A stretch of 64,000 bases of DNA from Marinobacter sp. LV10R510-11A (lineage in GTDB: Bacteria; Pseudomonadota; Gammaproteobacteria; Pseudomonadales; Oleiphilaceae). Below are positions 8,385 to 17,504 of the stretch, piece after piece. The first letter of the stretch is position 1; each line of letters begins with the position of its first letter. The stretch is from the NCBI RefSeq assembly GCF_900215155.1, contig NZ_LT907980.1, positions 558,001 through 622,000 of the forward strand, in the 5' to 3' direction. A program made the translations under genes and the position numbers. Below the pieces are notes generated by a model that was not told the DNA's origin, did no database searches, and saw only the letters and a list, made by a program, of their open reading frames with translations.

Positions 8385-8603
8385 GTTCAGGCCTTATTCT
8401 ACCCCGAATGTTCCGGCTGCTATTGCTGCCAGCTGCGCGCTGAACATTATCGGCATCGAGGTGGTGCCCCTTCACCATACTCTGCTGCAGCGCCAGATTT
8501 GAGGCACAGTTATCTTTAAGCCCTCAGCTATTTCGGTATCTTAGCGTAACAATATGTAATCCGATAAATGTCACGGATAATAAAAACAGGAAGTTAAACT
8601 GAC

Positions 8604-9404
8604 ATGCTGCTGGTGCTCGCTGGATCCATTCTTACATTTGCCTTGGTGCAGGAAGCTACCGTGGTCGAGCCCTATGAAAAGGGCTCCGTTGTTATCGAAC
8701 AAAAAGTCGATGCCAGCCCGGTGAAACTGCGTACCAGTTTCCGCATTGAACCGCTGGTCGAGCAGAATTTCCGCAACATTGTCCGTCAGGCATACGACTA
8801 CAGCTGCGGCAGTGCAGCACTCACAACCATACTGAATTTCTATTTGGGGCGAACTCTCTCAGAGCGTCAGGTAATGGAAGGCTTGCTGCACTACGGCGAA
8901 AGTGACCGCATTGTTTCGCGCCGAGCCTTTTCCATGCTCGATATGAAGCGCCTTGTTACCGCATTGGGTTATCCGTCGGGCGGTTTTCGCGCGACCATCG
9001 ACGACCTTAAAGATCTAGATCATCCGGCTATCGTTCCTATCCAACATGCGGGCTTCAAACATTTTGTCGTGCTCAGGGCCATCCGAGATGGCCGTGTTTA
9101 TATGGCCGATCCAGCGGTTGGAAATTTGTCTTTCACACTCGCACAATTCGAAGAAAAGTGGCGTGACAACGTGTTGTTCATTGTCTTCCCCGGCAGTGAT
9201 AAGCCTCTGGATAACCTCGAGCTTAAGGAAGAGGATCTGCGTTTTGTAGACGACCAGACTATGACCTTGCTGGCGCTTCAGCAGATGCCAGCGTTCCATG
9301 AATCCACAGCCCGGCGCATTCAGAATTTGCTTGAACGTCAGAAGAACAACCCAGACGGCAGTGTTGAGAATACCCGAAAGCAATTGCACTACCGCCGTAA
9401 TTAA
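8604..9404 (+). CDS. C39 family cysteine peptidase, FilB/FapD-like
   Basis: A 266-residue papain-like C39 peptidase. The catalytic Cys sits in YDYSCGSAALTTIL (about residue 70), the His in KHFVVLR and the Asp in ADPAVGN, all in the order expected for the family. A hydrophobic N-terminus (MLLVLAGSILTFALV) suggests export or membrane anchoring. AGGAAG precedes the ATG and an in-frame stop lies 9 bases upstream, so no longer start exists. Stand-alone C39 peptidases next to beta-barrel genes occur in the Pseudomonas fap amyloid operon (FapD) and Acinetobacter fil operon. Here a barrel gene follows 60 bases later, but no amyloid FapB/FapC repeat protein is present. Confidence 0.85.
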   Translation: MLLVLAGSILTFALVQEATVVEPYEKGSVVIEQKVDASPVKLRTSFRIEPLVEQNFRNIVRQAYDYSCGSAALTTILNFYLGRTLSERQVMEGLLHYGESDRIVSRRAFSMLDMKRLVTALGYPSGGFRATIDDLKDLDHPAIVPIQHAGFKHFVVLRAIRDGRVYMADPAVGNLSFTLAQFEEKWRDNVLFIVFPGSDKPLDNLELKEEDLRFVDDQTMTLLALQQMPAFHESTARRIQNLLERQKNNPDGSVENTRKQLHYRRN

Positions 9405-9464
9405 CATTTGCCGGGCGGAGTGTCCGGCGCAAGACTATTACCAATAAAAATTAAGGGAGTTAGG

Positions 9465-10475
9465 ATGAATCGTTGGTTTGTGCGAGGTCTTATCCTTGTT
9501 TCCGCGACGGGCTTGCTTTCGGGCACGGCCCTGGCGCAGGAAGACAATGTAGATCAGGCGAGGGATGCGCTCGCAAAACAGGAGGGCGATAAAGACTCTT
9601 CACGCCAGCTTGAGGAGGTGTTCCAAGCTGCTGAGAAGAATTACTCTTTGCAGAAAAAAGGTTCTCACTCCCTCAATTATTCGTTTGATTACTCCTACAC
9701 GGCCGATCAACGCCTAGATCTTGCGATCACAAACGGCTCGGTTCGTAATCTGGACGTAGTACCTTCGGCAACTCACAACTTTACCAATTCGTTTTCTTAC
9801 GATTTTGGCTTGTTGGACAACCTCACGGTGGGCGCGCGGATTCCTCTCGTCGTAAAGTATGACACTCAAGACGAGCTGAACGCCTCCGGTTTTGGTGATA
9901 TTTCCGTGACTGGCCGGTGGCAGCCATTTGCCTATGTACCTGGGAAAATGTCGACAACTGTGTTCGGTACATTTACCTCCAAGACCGGCGTCAGTCCTTA
10001 CGAAATTGATATAAACGAGCAACTTTCTACCGGCAGTGGTTATTACTCCCTTGGCGGTGGCGCAAGCCTTTCAAAGGTGCTTGACCCGGTCGTAGTCTTT
10101 GGCTCCGTGAGCGCCACGTACAACATACCTGCGGAGGACCTTCAGCAGGTTCGCGGTGCTCGTCTGTTGAACGAGGTCGAGCCCGGCTTTGGTATTTCTG
10201 GCTCTGCAGGCTTTGCCTATTCACTGTCCTACGATATCTCCTTGAGTATTTCCGCGCAGTTAAGTTATAGCGACGAAACTATCCTCACATTCTCCAATGG
10301 CGACCAAGCAATGGCTCAGGATCAGATGAGCGGGTTCTTGAGTGTGTCGTTGGGAACCCGGGTCAGCGACACCACGATTGTGAATACCAGCCTTGGTATT
10401 GGCCTGACTGAGGACGCCCCGGATTTCTCTCTCGGAGTTTCCCTGCCCCTTAACTTCTCCGGCCTCAAAGAGTGA
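9465..10475 (+). CDS. Outer-membrane beta-barrel protein with coiled N-terminal region
   Basis: A 336-residue secreted protein. ATG 9465 follows AAGGGAG and starts a clear signal peptide (MNRWFVRGLILVSATG, cleavage after ALA). The mature N-terminus is a charged, probably helical segment (DQARDALAKQEGDKDSSRQLEEVFQAAEKN), then alternating hydrophobic beta-strand sequence continues to the end, with a C-terminal LNFSGLKE. This resembles the transporter or phenol-degradation MetA-like barrels and, in its helix-then-barrel layout, FapF. The next gene begins within the stop codon (TGATG), so it is coupled to the FadL-type gene. It is likely a pore or secretion channel working with the preceding peptidase; that role is inferred. 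Confidence 0.75.
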   Translation: MNRWFVRGLILVSATGLLSGTALAQEDNVDQARDALAKQEGDKDSSRQLEEVFQAAEKNYSLQKKGSHSLNYSFDYSYTADQRLDLAITNGSVRNLDVVPSATHNFTNSFSYDFGLLDNLTVGARIPLVVKYDTQDELNASGFGDISVTGRWQPFAYVPGKMSTTVFGTFTSKTGVSPYEIDINEQLSTGSGYYSLGGGASLSKVLDPVVVFGSVSATYNIPAEDLQQVRGARLLNEVEPGFGISGSAGFAYSLSYDISLSISAQLSYSDETILTFSNGDQAMAQDQMSGFLSVSLGTRVSDTTIVNTSLGIGLTEDAPDFSLGVSLPLNFSGLKE

Positions 10476-12100
10476 TGGGACACAGCCACCACAAGCGGCA
10501 GCTTCTCGCAGCAATGGTCGCCACGACACTCTCGTGTGGAGCCCAGGCTCAGCTCGCGCAGAACCTGACCATTCACCCAAAAGCATTGGCTTTGGGTAAC
10601 GCCGTGACAGCTGATCCCCCCGGGATCATGGCCATTCACTACAACCCTGCGGGCCTGACCAAATTGGAGGGCCGTCAGCTGGAAGTGAACCTGCTGAGCA
10701 TCTATCTGGATATCGACGCCAACTTCACGGCCCCGGATGGATACGAGATTTTCGGAATTGATGGGCTGGAAATCGATCCGGACACAGGCAAGCAGCGGGA
10801 TCCGATTGCCAATACTCACAGCCACACCAACAACGTTGCGCTTTATGTGCCCGGTCTTGGGATCCTTCGCATGCCTCCTGGGCCGGCGTTAGCGCCGTCT
10901 GCAGGTTTTAGTATCAATCCGCCTGGCTCTAAACTGACCTTCGCTAATGCCTTCTATTTGCCGCTGGCGGCAGGCTTCTATCGCGACAAAAATGACCCTG
11001 GCCGTTATCAACCTCAAGCGACCGCGTTGCAGCGCACCACCTACCTTGCACCAACGGTGGGGTACAAGATCAATGATGAGTGGTCTGTAGGCGCCGGGAT
11101 CCATCTTTCCCACATGGGCATTGCTGCAGATCAGTACATGCGGGCGCCTAACCTTTTGTTGGGTGTAGCAGAAATTCTTCAGGACGCGTTCAATTGCGAA
11201 AGCGGCGATGAGCCATTGCAGCCCTGGCTGGCTTTGTGTGGTGGTAACGTAGGGCCGTGGGACGACATTGGTGCGTTGAGTATTAATGTTCAGGAAACCC
11301 TGTCGCCCACCTACACACTCGGGGTTATGTGGGAGCCGATGGACTGGTTCAGCTGGGGTGCAAGCTATACCTCCGAAGCTGAAATGAACATGAAAGGCAC
11401 CTTTGAGATTGAATATACCGACGATTGGTCCGGATTTTGGCAGAGCGTTAACGGGTCGGTTCTCGGTGCTATTACCTCGGCTATCCTCAGCCTGCCCTCG
11501 GGTGCCCCCCGAGAAGCGGGCAACGTTAGTATGGATCTGGTTTATCCCCAGCATTTCCAAACGGGCATTAGTGTGGATGTGCACCCTAAGCTGACACTGA
11601 ACGCCGACGTGGGCTGGACTGACTACAAGCAGTGGGACGCCTTCCTGTTTCGCTTTGACCGGAATCTGGAATTCCTCAACGCAGCGCGCATTTTGTCTCC
11701 AGACAACGCCACCCCGAACACCCTCAAGTTGCCCCTAGGCTTTAAGAGCCAGTGGAACTGGGCCTTCGGAATGGAGTTTCATGCCTCATCGCGGCTTGAT
11801 CTGCGAGCCGGTGTTGAGATCCGGGATTCGGTTATACCGGATGATCAGCGCTCGGTTATGGCGCCCTTTGGTGGTGCTAACCTATACAGCGTTGGCATGG
11901 GGTATAAGTGGGATAAAAACACTGAAATTGATATGAATCTCAGCTACTTGCATTCTATTGAAACCATTCCGGCAAATACCAGCTGCAACATTAATTGCGA
12001 TAACATTACCAATATTATCTACAACCCCTACGCCGGGCTAAACGTTAAAACCTCTCTGCGGGTGGTTATGGCCGGTCTCAGTTTCCGGAAGAAATTCTGA
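10475..12100 (+). CDS. OmpP1/FadL family outer-membrane transport protein
   Basis: A 541-residue beta-barrel protein of the OmpP1/FadL family, which moves hydrophobic compounds across the outer membrane. After a signal peptide (ends near AQA) comes the family N-terminal signature with GNAVTADPPGIMAIHYNPAGLTKL, which forms the plug, and the C-terminus ends in an aromatic strand (SLRVVMAGLSFRKKF) as barrels do. It is longer than classical FadL (about 430-450) with extra loop sequence. ATG 10475 overlaps the preceding stop; a GTG three bases earlier is the only alternative. Its place between a FapF-like barrel and a lipoprotein suggests a dedicated envelope system rather than fatty-acid uptake alone. 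Confidence 0.85.
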   Translation: MGHSHHKRQLLAAMVATTLSCGAQAQLAQNLTIHPKALALGNAVTADPPGIMAIHYNPAGLTKLEGRQLEVNLLSIYLDIDANFTAPDGYEIFGIDGLEIDPDTGKQRDPIANTHSHTNNVALYVPGLGILRMPPGPALAPSAGFSINPPGSKLTFANAFYLPLAAGFYRDKNDPGRYQPQATALQRTTYLAPTVGYKINDEWSVGAGIHLSHMGIAADQYMRAPNLLLGVAEILQDAFNCESGDEPLQPWLALCGGNVGPWDDIGALSINVQETLSPTYTLGVMWEPMDWFSWGASYTSEAEMNMKGTFEIEYTDDWSGFWQSVNGSVLGAITSAILSLPSGAPREAGNVSMDLVYPQHFQTGISVDVHPKLTLNADVGWTDYKQWDAFLFRFDRNLEFLNAARILSPDNATPNTLKLPLGFKSQWNWAFGMEFHASSRLDLRAGVEIRDSVIPDDQRSVMAPFGGANLYSVGMGYKWDKNTEIDMNLSYLHSIETIPANTSCNINCDNITNIIYNPYAGLNVKTSLRVVMAGLSFRKKF

Positions 12101-12134
12101 TCGTATTTTGCGTCGCGCTCAAAAGGGCATTTTA

Positions 12135-13109
12135 GTGACCGTACACAAAGTTCTGACAGTTTTTGCATGTGCCGCTTTTGGTGCGGTGCTGGCGGGGTGT
12201 CAGGTAGGTGGTTCAACGGTATCAGAAAGAGAAGGCTATTTTACCTGGGTGGATGAACAGGGTCGGGTACGCTACTCACCCATAGCTGAGAAAGAACCCC
12301 AGGGAAGACCGGCCGCTGATGAATTTACGATCGCGAACTACCCAGATGCGGAAGCGCTCCGACGTAAGGGATATGTGCGTGAAGGCGATGCCCAGCCCTA
12401 TTTTACCTGGCGGGATGCCGAAGGTAACGTCAGAACCACTGCCTACCAGCCTGATGCCCGAACGGACGAGGAAAAAGGGTTTGTTGCGCCACCCGTTGGG
12501 ATAACATCGGCAACTGTGTATCACACCAGTGATGTACCTGCGACATCCGAGCCTGTGGCCGGGCATGATCCAGATGCGTTTGCCATTCTGGGGATTGAAG
12601 AAAGTGCCGGTAATTACTTGGAGCGTTTTGCTGACAGCTGTTGTCAGGCGCTCGAGACCAAAAATCATGAGCGCTGGCAGGAAGGTCGTGAGTTTGGCAT
12701 TCACCTGACTGAAAGCTCGCCAGTGCACCGGTTTCTTACGGGAGAAAGCCCCTATCAACTGATTGCTTTACCCCCCGGAGGATGGCGCGAGGAGCGGGTT
12801 CTACGCTTGCGGTCCTACGCCAACAACGGCGTGTTTGTCCCTTCTGTTGTATTTCTCAACAGCGAACTCATCCCGGTGCGTTTAGTGACGGATTTGGTCT
12901 CAGAATTTGAGGCTGAGAACTGGCATCGCCGTGGCTACCTAGAAGCCCGGATTCCGGTCTCAACCGCTAAGGAGGAGCGCTGGATGCTACTCTTTACTCG
13001 TGGGAAAGATCTTGCAGGCCAGACGGTTATCGAAACCCGTCGCGGCCCCCGCAAGATACCTCATGTCAGCATCGGCGAATTCGGGTTGGTTCTGATCGAG
13101 GTCCAGTAG
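12135..13109 (+). CDS. Lipoprotein with DUF4124-like repeats and MalM-like C-terminus
   Basis: A 324-residue predicted lipoprotein. GTG 12135 is preferred over a TTG at 12108 because AAAAGGG precedes it and it starts directly at the signal sequence ending in lipobox LAGC. Two copies of a short DUF4124-like motif follow: YFTWVDEQGRVRYS near residue 35 and YFTWRDAEGNVRTTAY near residue 90. The last 170 residues resemble MalM, the maltose-operon periplasmic protein (RVLRLRSYANNGVFVPSVVFLN). It closes the four-gene envelope set begun by the C39 peptidase and ends five bases before the convergent deacetylase gene. Function is unknown. Confidence 0.7.
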   Translation: MTVHKVLTVFACAAFGAVLAGCQVGGSTVSEREGYFTWVDEQGRVRYSPIAEKEPQGRPAADEFTIANYPDAEALRRKGYVREGDAQPYFTWRDAEGNVRTTAYQPDARTDEEKGFVAPPVGITSATVYHTSDVPATSEPVAGHDPDAFAILGIEESAGNYLERFADSCCQALETKNHERWQEGREFGIHLTESSPVHRFLTGESPYQLIALPPGGWREERVLRLRSYANNGVFVPSVVFLNSELIPVRLVTDLVSEFEAENWHRRGYLEARIPVSTAKEERWMLLFTRGKDLAGQTVIETRRGPRKIPHVSIGEFGLVLIEVQ

Positions 13110-13114
13110 GCGGT

Positions 13115-14146
13115 TCAGTCTTCGGGTTTGCTCAAATCCAACCACGGCTGCGACAGCCAGTAAAAACTGCCTTCTTCTGTCGGATGAGTGCAGTTATAGC
13201 GGAATCGACGGCTGTTGAACGGCTTTGGGGCTTTAATCGAAACCTCGTCACCTGACACTTCAAAATCAATACGCCCCATGCCAGAAGCAAAGCAGGTCAG
13301 CCTAGCGGGGTCTATTTCTTCCGCGAGCGGCAAGGTAAGTGTAGGTGGGTTCGAATCCATGATTCCGTCGGGCAATGAATTGGCATCAATGGGAAACGCC
13401 TTGCTGGCCAACTTATCTTTGAGGCCGTTAAGTTGCCCATAGGCATTGGCCATAGGGAATCGGGGCAAACGTGTTTTCCCCGAAAGCGCGCCAATAGCCC
13501 CCGATTGCTGCCCGAATCCAAACCAGCCCCGCTCGGCCACCTCTGCCTCGAGTGCTTCGTCGAACTCGCCATAGGGGTAAGCAAACAGGGGTAAGTCGGT
13601 TCCAAGTTTATCTCGCAGCTTAGCCTGAGCCGCATCCAAGCTTTGGGCTATTCGTTGTTTCCAGTTTGCTTTTGCTTCCCCCGGCTTTCTTGCCATGTGG
13701 CCATGGCCGGCACTGTGGTTGGCCATGTTCACACCGTCGCGCTCAGCTAGCTCCTGCAACTGCTCCCACGTCATATAACCATGGTTGCCTACGGCTTTGG
13801 TGTCTACAAAAATGGTATAGGGCAGAGCACGTTCTTGAAGGATATCTGCTGCGGTGCTGTAAACCGATTCGTAGGCATCGTCGAAGGTGAGGGCAATGCT
13901 TTGGTTCGTAGACGGCTTGTCGGAAATGAGGTTCGCCGTCGCATTATGCAGATCAACAACCTCGATACCCAGTTCCGAGATCACATCGAGCTGGGCCTGG
14001 AACAAGGATACAGACGTACTGGTAGAAGGCGGCGTGGCGTCGCTGATGTGATGATACTGAAGCACAACCAAGTCGGCTCTTGTGGCAAGGCTGACCAACA
14101 AGAGTGGTAATAGGGCTGTTGAGATCCAGAGTTTTCGTGCTGTCAT
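13115..14146 (-). CDS. Secreted polysaccharide deacetylase family protein
   Basis: A 343-residue exported carbohydrate esterase-4 (NodB homology) protein. A signal peptide (LWISTALLPLLLVSLATRA) is followed by the NodB domain: YHHIS, the motif LTFDDAYES (Asp-Asp of the metal site, near residue 90), and NHSAGHGHM (His ligands, near residue 143). The C-terminal 80 residues form a separate small beta-like domain with two cysteines. The gene for a DnaJ-related protein overlaps its start by four bases (ATGA), so they are co-transcribed. Likely substrates are N-acetylated surface or biofilm polysaccharides, as in PgaB-like enzymes, but this is inferred. Confidence 0.88.
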   Translation of the reverse strand: MTARKLWISTALLPLLLVSLATRADLVVLQYHHISDATPPSTSTSVSLFQAQLDVISELGIEVVDLHNATANLISDKPSTNQSIALTFDDAYESVYSTAADILQERALPYTIFVDTKAVGNHGYMTWEQLQELAERDGVNMANHSAGHGHMARKPGEAKANWKQRIAQSLDAAQAKLRDKLGTDLPLFAYPYGEFDEALEAEVAERGWFGFGQQSGAIGALSGKTRLPRFPMANAYGQLNGLKDKLASKAFPIDANSLPDGIMDSNPPTLTLPLAEEIDPARLTCFASGMGRIDFEVSGDEVSIKAPKPFNSRRFRYNCTHPTEEGSFYWLSQPWLDLSKPED

Positions 14147-14820
14147 GTCTGCTCCATCATCTGACTGAAATGCGCCTTAAGAACGGTAAACGCTTCATTG
14201 AGGGACTGAATTGCTTCCGTCTCACCACCCCGGTCGGGATGGGCCTGCATCACGGCGCGACGAAACGCTTGCTTCACCGTGAGAAAGCTATCGGGTACCG
14301 AATCGAATCCTAGCACCTTTGCCGCCTGCAGGGTCTCCGGCCTACTAGGCGCCATGCCTTTGTAACCCGCCCAGAAGTTATCCATCATCTGATTAATCGA
14401 ATCTTCTGGTAACTCGTATTGGGATAAATCCAGATAGAAGCTGCGCAGGCTATCCACCGTGCCGGGCATGCCATTTCCACCGATTGTGTCCTGGCGTTCA
14501 ATGCCGATTCGCATGGGCGAGATCGTTAGCTTTTCCCCGGCCTCTGCCAAAGTATCCCTCAGCCGGTAAAGCACGTGAAAGAGCAGAAAGTGAACGGGAT
14601 AAAGCTTTTGAGTGTCGTGAAACTCCAGCTCACCAATGAGCTTCCAGGGTGGCTTTTGAAGCTTCTTTATCAGGCTCAGCTCGTCTATACCAAGGGACGA
14701 GCTGCGAAGCTCATGCTCAACGGCCACCAGTAGGTGCTGGACTTGCTGCTCCAGCATCGAATCAGGCGCTTTTGCGTGCGTTGGTCTTGAGCGATCTGCG
14801 GAGATTGGCGTGTTTTTCAT
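14143..14820 (-). CDS. DnaJ-related protein with C-terminal J domain
   Basis: A 225-residue protein with the DNAJ-related N-terminal domain (about residues 25-165) and a J domain at the C-terminus containing the HPD motif (AVMQAHPDRGG, near residue 193). The HPD tripeptide is what stimulates DnaK ATPase, so this is a specialised Hsp70 co-chaperone lacking the zinc and substrate domains of DnaJ. It is first in a two-gene unit with the polysaccharide deacetylase. No client can be named. Confidence 0.85.
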   Translation of the reverse strand: MKNTPISADRSRPTHAKAPDSMLEQQVQHLLVAVEHELRSSSLGIDELSLIKKLQKPPWKLIGELEFHDTQKLYPVHFLLFHVLYRLRDTLAEAGEKLTISPMRIGIERQDTIGGNGMPGTVDSLRSFYLDLSQYELPEDSINQMMDNFWAGYKGMAPSRPETLQAAKVLGFDSVPDSFLTVKQAFRRAVMQAHPDRGGETEAIQSLNEAFTVLKAHFSQMMEQT

Positions 14821-14848
14821 GGTACCAATGGTAGGTCAGTGGCAGCCT

Positions 14849-15493
14849 TCAGGGAAGAGCAGTCAACTTGCGCAACCCACCGGTGAATAGTGCCGTCGAA
14901 AAATCCGTAGCTCTCTTGATCTCGTCCTCAGCCTGTTCCGGGTGCTGGTGCACGTGCCTTGCAACCATCACGCTGGTTTCATAGGCAACACCGAAAAAGG
15001 CTGCACAAAGATACTCCTGATCGACTTCTGGCAGAATTTTCTGCTCAATGGCAGCCCTGACATCGTCTTCGAGAGACATCATGATGAGCCCGAGGATGCC
15101 CGAACCAAACAGCACTTTTAGAGCGCGGTCATTGCGATGGGCAAGTTCATAAACCAGTGGGTCTCGAGCGGTTGCACTGTATAGAGCCAGATAGGAACGG
15201 TGAATAAAATCTTCTGCTGTTTCAGCAGAGCGCCGAGAGCGGATCAGGTGTTCATTGAGCCCACTCAGAAAATCGGTGAGCAGCGCAGCAAAAATATCCT
15301 GTTTGCTTCGGAAGTAGTTGTAGAACGTACCAGATGCCAGATCCGTTTTGTGGATGAGGTCGCGAATAGTGGTGTTTTCGTACCCTTGTTCCTGAAAACA
15401 GATGCGTGCGGCGGCAAGTATCGCCTCGCGGTTGCGTAAGCGGTTCTGTTCTCGTTTACCAATAACCTTTTTTTCTGAGTTCAACATATCCAT
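14849..15493 (-). CDS. TetR/AcrR family transcriptional regulator
   Basis: A 214-residue repressor. The N-terminal helix-turn-helix (about residues 20-65) carries the family signature [26 protein letters not shown] and the recognition stretch [16 protein letters not shown]; the C-terminal half is a ligand-binding helical domain. A second in-frame ATG two codons later (MDM start) could also serve. It is transcribed away from ttcA and lies next to the DnaJ-related gene on the same strand, 28 bases apart. Targets and ligand cannot be inferred. Confidence 0.9.
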   Translation of the reverse strand: MDMLNSEKKVIGKREQNRLRNREAILAAARICFQEQGYENTTIRDLIHKTDLASGTFYNYFRSKQDIFAALLTDFLSGLNEHLIRSRRSAETAEDFIHRSYLALYSATARDPLVYELAHRNDRALKVLFGSGILGLIMMSLEDDVRAAIEQKILPEVDQEYLCAAFFGVAYETSVMVARHVHQHPEQAEDEIKRATDFSTALFTGGLRKLTALP

Positions 15494-15527
15494 GTCGACG
15501 TCCTGTCCCTGAATTGGTGGGATGCGT

Positions 15528-15533
15528 ATAATC
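15528..15533 (+). promoter_or_regulatory. Perfect -10 box just before ttcA
   Basis: TATAAT ends three bases before the first possible ttcA ATG at 15536, so transcription would start inside the annotated N-terminus. No good -35 box is seen. This favours a later ttcA start. Confidence 0.35.
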
Positions 15534-15535
15534 TC

Positions 15536-16486
15536 ATGACCACTCTCCGAATGAACACAGTTGATATGCCCGAAGCGATGATTAACAGCTCAGAAATGGC
15601 CTCAAGTACAGAGTACGAACGGTCTCAGAAAATAGAGCAAAATAAGCTACAGAAGCGTCTGCGCCGGGATGTCGGCAAGGCCATCGCCGATTTTTCGATG
15701 ATCGAAGCCGGCGACAAGGTAATGTGTTGCCTGTCCGGAGGCAAGGACTCGTATGCGATGCTGGACATTCTGCTTAACTTGCAGAAAAGCGCTCCTGTGT
15801 CGTTTGAGCTGATTGCTGTCAATCTGGATCAGAAGCAGCCTGGCTTCCCGGAGGACATCCTGCCGGGTTATTTGGCGTCCATGGGCATCGAATACCACAT
15901 TATCGAGAGAGACACCTACAGTATCGTCAAAGACAAGGTGCCGGAGGGTAAAACCACCTGTGGTTTATGCTCGCGGCTGCGTCGCGGTATTCTTTACAAC
16001 TTTGCTGAAGAGCATGGTGTGACCAAAATTGCACTGGGGCACCATCGCGATGATCTTTTGGAAACCCTGTTCCTGAATATGTTTTACGGCGGCAAACTTA
16101 AAACCATGCCGCCTGTGCTGCATAGCGATGACGGTCGCAATACGGTTATTCGACCGCTGGCCTATAGCCGCGAGAAAGATATTGCCAGGTACGCAGAGCT
16201 TAGGCAGTTCCCGATCATTCCTTGCAATCTCTGCGGCTCTCAGGAAAACCTGCAACGTCAGGTTATTAAGGAGATGTTCGAGCACTGGGATAAGCAGCAC
16301 CCTGGCCGACTTGAGTCGATGTTCAAGGCTTTGTGTAATGTGGAGCCATCGCATCTTGCGGATACAAACCTCTATGATTTCCGCGAGGGCAAGCGCCTAG
16401 GTGGTAAGCGCCAGGCGGTTCAGACAACAACGCCAACGGACGAGCCAGAGCAGAACTTTGGCCGCTTGGATGTTCTGAATATATAG
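15536..16486 (+). CDS. ttcA: tRNA 2-thiocytidine(32) biosynthesis protein TtcA
   Basis: Adds sulfur to cytidine 32 of certain tRNAs. The 316-residue frame contains the PP-loop ATP-binding motif SGGKDS (residues 67-72) and two CxxC pairs, CGLC and CNLC, that hold the iron-sulfur cluster; [19 protein letters not shown] is diagnostic. The first ATG (15536) gives about 20 more residues than E. coli TtcA before the shared NKLQKRLRR, and a TATAAT box overlaps it. Translation may really begin at a later ATG, for example 15596. It faces the cbb3 operon tail-to-tail. Confidence 0.95.
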   Translation: MTTLRMNTVDMPEAMINSSEMASSTEYERSQKIEQNKLQKRLRRDVGKAIADFSMIEAGDKVMCCLSGGKDSYAMLDILLNLQKSAPVSFELIAVNLDQKQPGFPEDILPGYLASMGIEYHIIERDTYSIVKDKVPEGKTTCGLCSRLRRGILYNFAEEHGVTKIALGHHRDDLLETLFLNMFYGGKLKTMPPVLHSDDGRNTVIRPLAYSREKDIARYAELRQFPIIPCNLCGSQENLQRQVIKEMFEHWDKQHPGRLESMFKALCNVEPSHLADTNLYDFREGKRLGGKRQAVQTTTPTDEPEQNFGRLDVLNI

Positions 16487-16534
16487 ATAGTTGAGAGCGC
16501 CTTGCGGAGAAGCCAGGCATGAATCAGCGCTGGT

Positions 16535-17230
16535 TCAGTGACCAATCAGCGCCATAAGCGGCAAGGGCAAGGTCCAGAGCCCAAATAAAATGAGCAGGGC
16601 GCCAGTGAACTTCCGGAACGTTCGATTACTTTTTAACCCGCTGATCCAGTTTGCGGCATAACCGGCTGCGAGCATAGAGGGTAGGGTGCCTAGCCCGAAA
16701 AACACCATGGTGAGTGCGGCCGAACCCACTGTCGGCTGCAAAGCCGCCCAGCCTAACGTGCTATACACCAATCCACATGGCAGCCAGCCCCAGAGTGCGC
16801 CGAGCGCGAGAGCTTGGCCAGCGTGATTAATCGGCAGCAGTCGGCCCGCAAGGGGCGACAGGCGCCTCCAAAGGGGCGCACCAATGCGCTCCACATAACG
16901 GATGCCCTGCCACCATTGCCCCATGGATAATCCCATGAAAATCAGCAACAAACCCGCGATAGAGCGTAGCACCAGGCCAAGCTGCGCCCATTGATCTGCG
17001 GCCGTCGTGCTTAGGAGTGCAATCAGTGCAGCGATCAGTGCGTAGCTTGCGATTCGCCCGAAGTTGTAGGCTAGCAGTAGCATTGACTGCCGTGTACGAA
17101 ACCCCTTGCCAACGGGCAGCGCCATGGAGAGAGAGGCGCTGATTCCGCCGCACATGGCAATGCAGTGAGTGCTGCCAAGCAAACCTATGAGAAATGCGCT
17201 TGGGTAGCTCAGATACAGTTCCGGAGTCAT
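16535..17230 (-). CDS. TauE/SafE-type membrane protein at the end of the cbb3 operon
   Basis: A 231-residue polytopic membrane protein with about six or seven spans, of the sulfite exporter TauE/SafE or cytochrome-biogenesis type. It has HCIAMCGGI near residue 22, a Cys/Met/His set typical of metal-handling members linked to cbb3 oxidase assembly, and GALWGWLPCGLVYSTL near residue 150. The start overlaps the ccoS stop by four bases, so it belongs to the cco transcript. A role in copper or sulfur supply to the oxidase is inferred from this linkage and the conserved cysteines. Confidence 0.85.
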   Translation of the reverse strand: MTPELYLSYPSAFLIGLLGSTHCIAMCGGISASLSMALPVGKGFRTRQSMLLLAYNFGRIASYALIAALIALLSTTAADQWAQLGLVLRSIAGLLLIFMGLSMGQWWQGIRYVERIGAPLWRRLSPLAGRLLPINHAGQALALGALWGWLPCGLVYSTLGWAALQPTVGSAALTMVFFGLGTLPSMLAAGYAANWISGLKSNRTFRKFTGALLILFGLWTLPLPLMALIGH

Positions 17231-17466
17231 GACCGGCCCGGTGTGTCTTCTGAATCGTCCTGTTTATTAGCTTGGGTATCCGCTGGTTCTGATGTGACTA
17301 TGCGGGCTTCTTCAGGAATGAGGTCGTTGTCATCATCGTACAGAATCCGGTGTGCCGGACCTTCCAGATCGTCGTACTGGCCATTTTTAACCGCCCACGA
17401 AAACAACAAGATACCCATGGTTACCAGAACCAACATGATAGGTACCAGGAGCATTACGATTTCCAT
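17227..17466 (-). CDS. ccoS: cbb3-type cytochrome oxidase assembly protein CcoS
   Basis: A 79-residue protein with one N-terminal membrane span (MEIVMLLVPIMLVLVTMGILLF) followed by the CcoS signature WAVKNGQYDDLEGPAHRILYDD and an acidic tail. CcoS is needed for cofactor insertion into cbb3 oxidase, probably through the adjacent copper ATPase. It is coupled to the TauE/SafE gene downstream and lies 38 bases after the ATPase gene. Confidence 0.93.
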   Translation of the reverse strand: MEIVMLLVPIMLVLVTMGILLFSWAVKNGQYDDLEGPAHRILYDDDNDLIPEEARIVTSEPADTQANKQDDSEDTPGRS

Positions 17467-17504
17467 GGAATAAACCTCATAGTGAAAGCCAGATGTTTAC
17501 GGTA

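Noticed and set aside
10889..11584. 231-residue minus-strand open frame opposite the FadL-type gene
   Set aside because: Shadow frame; the plus-strand protein has a signal peptide and family signatures.
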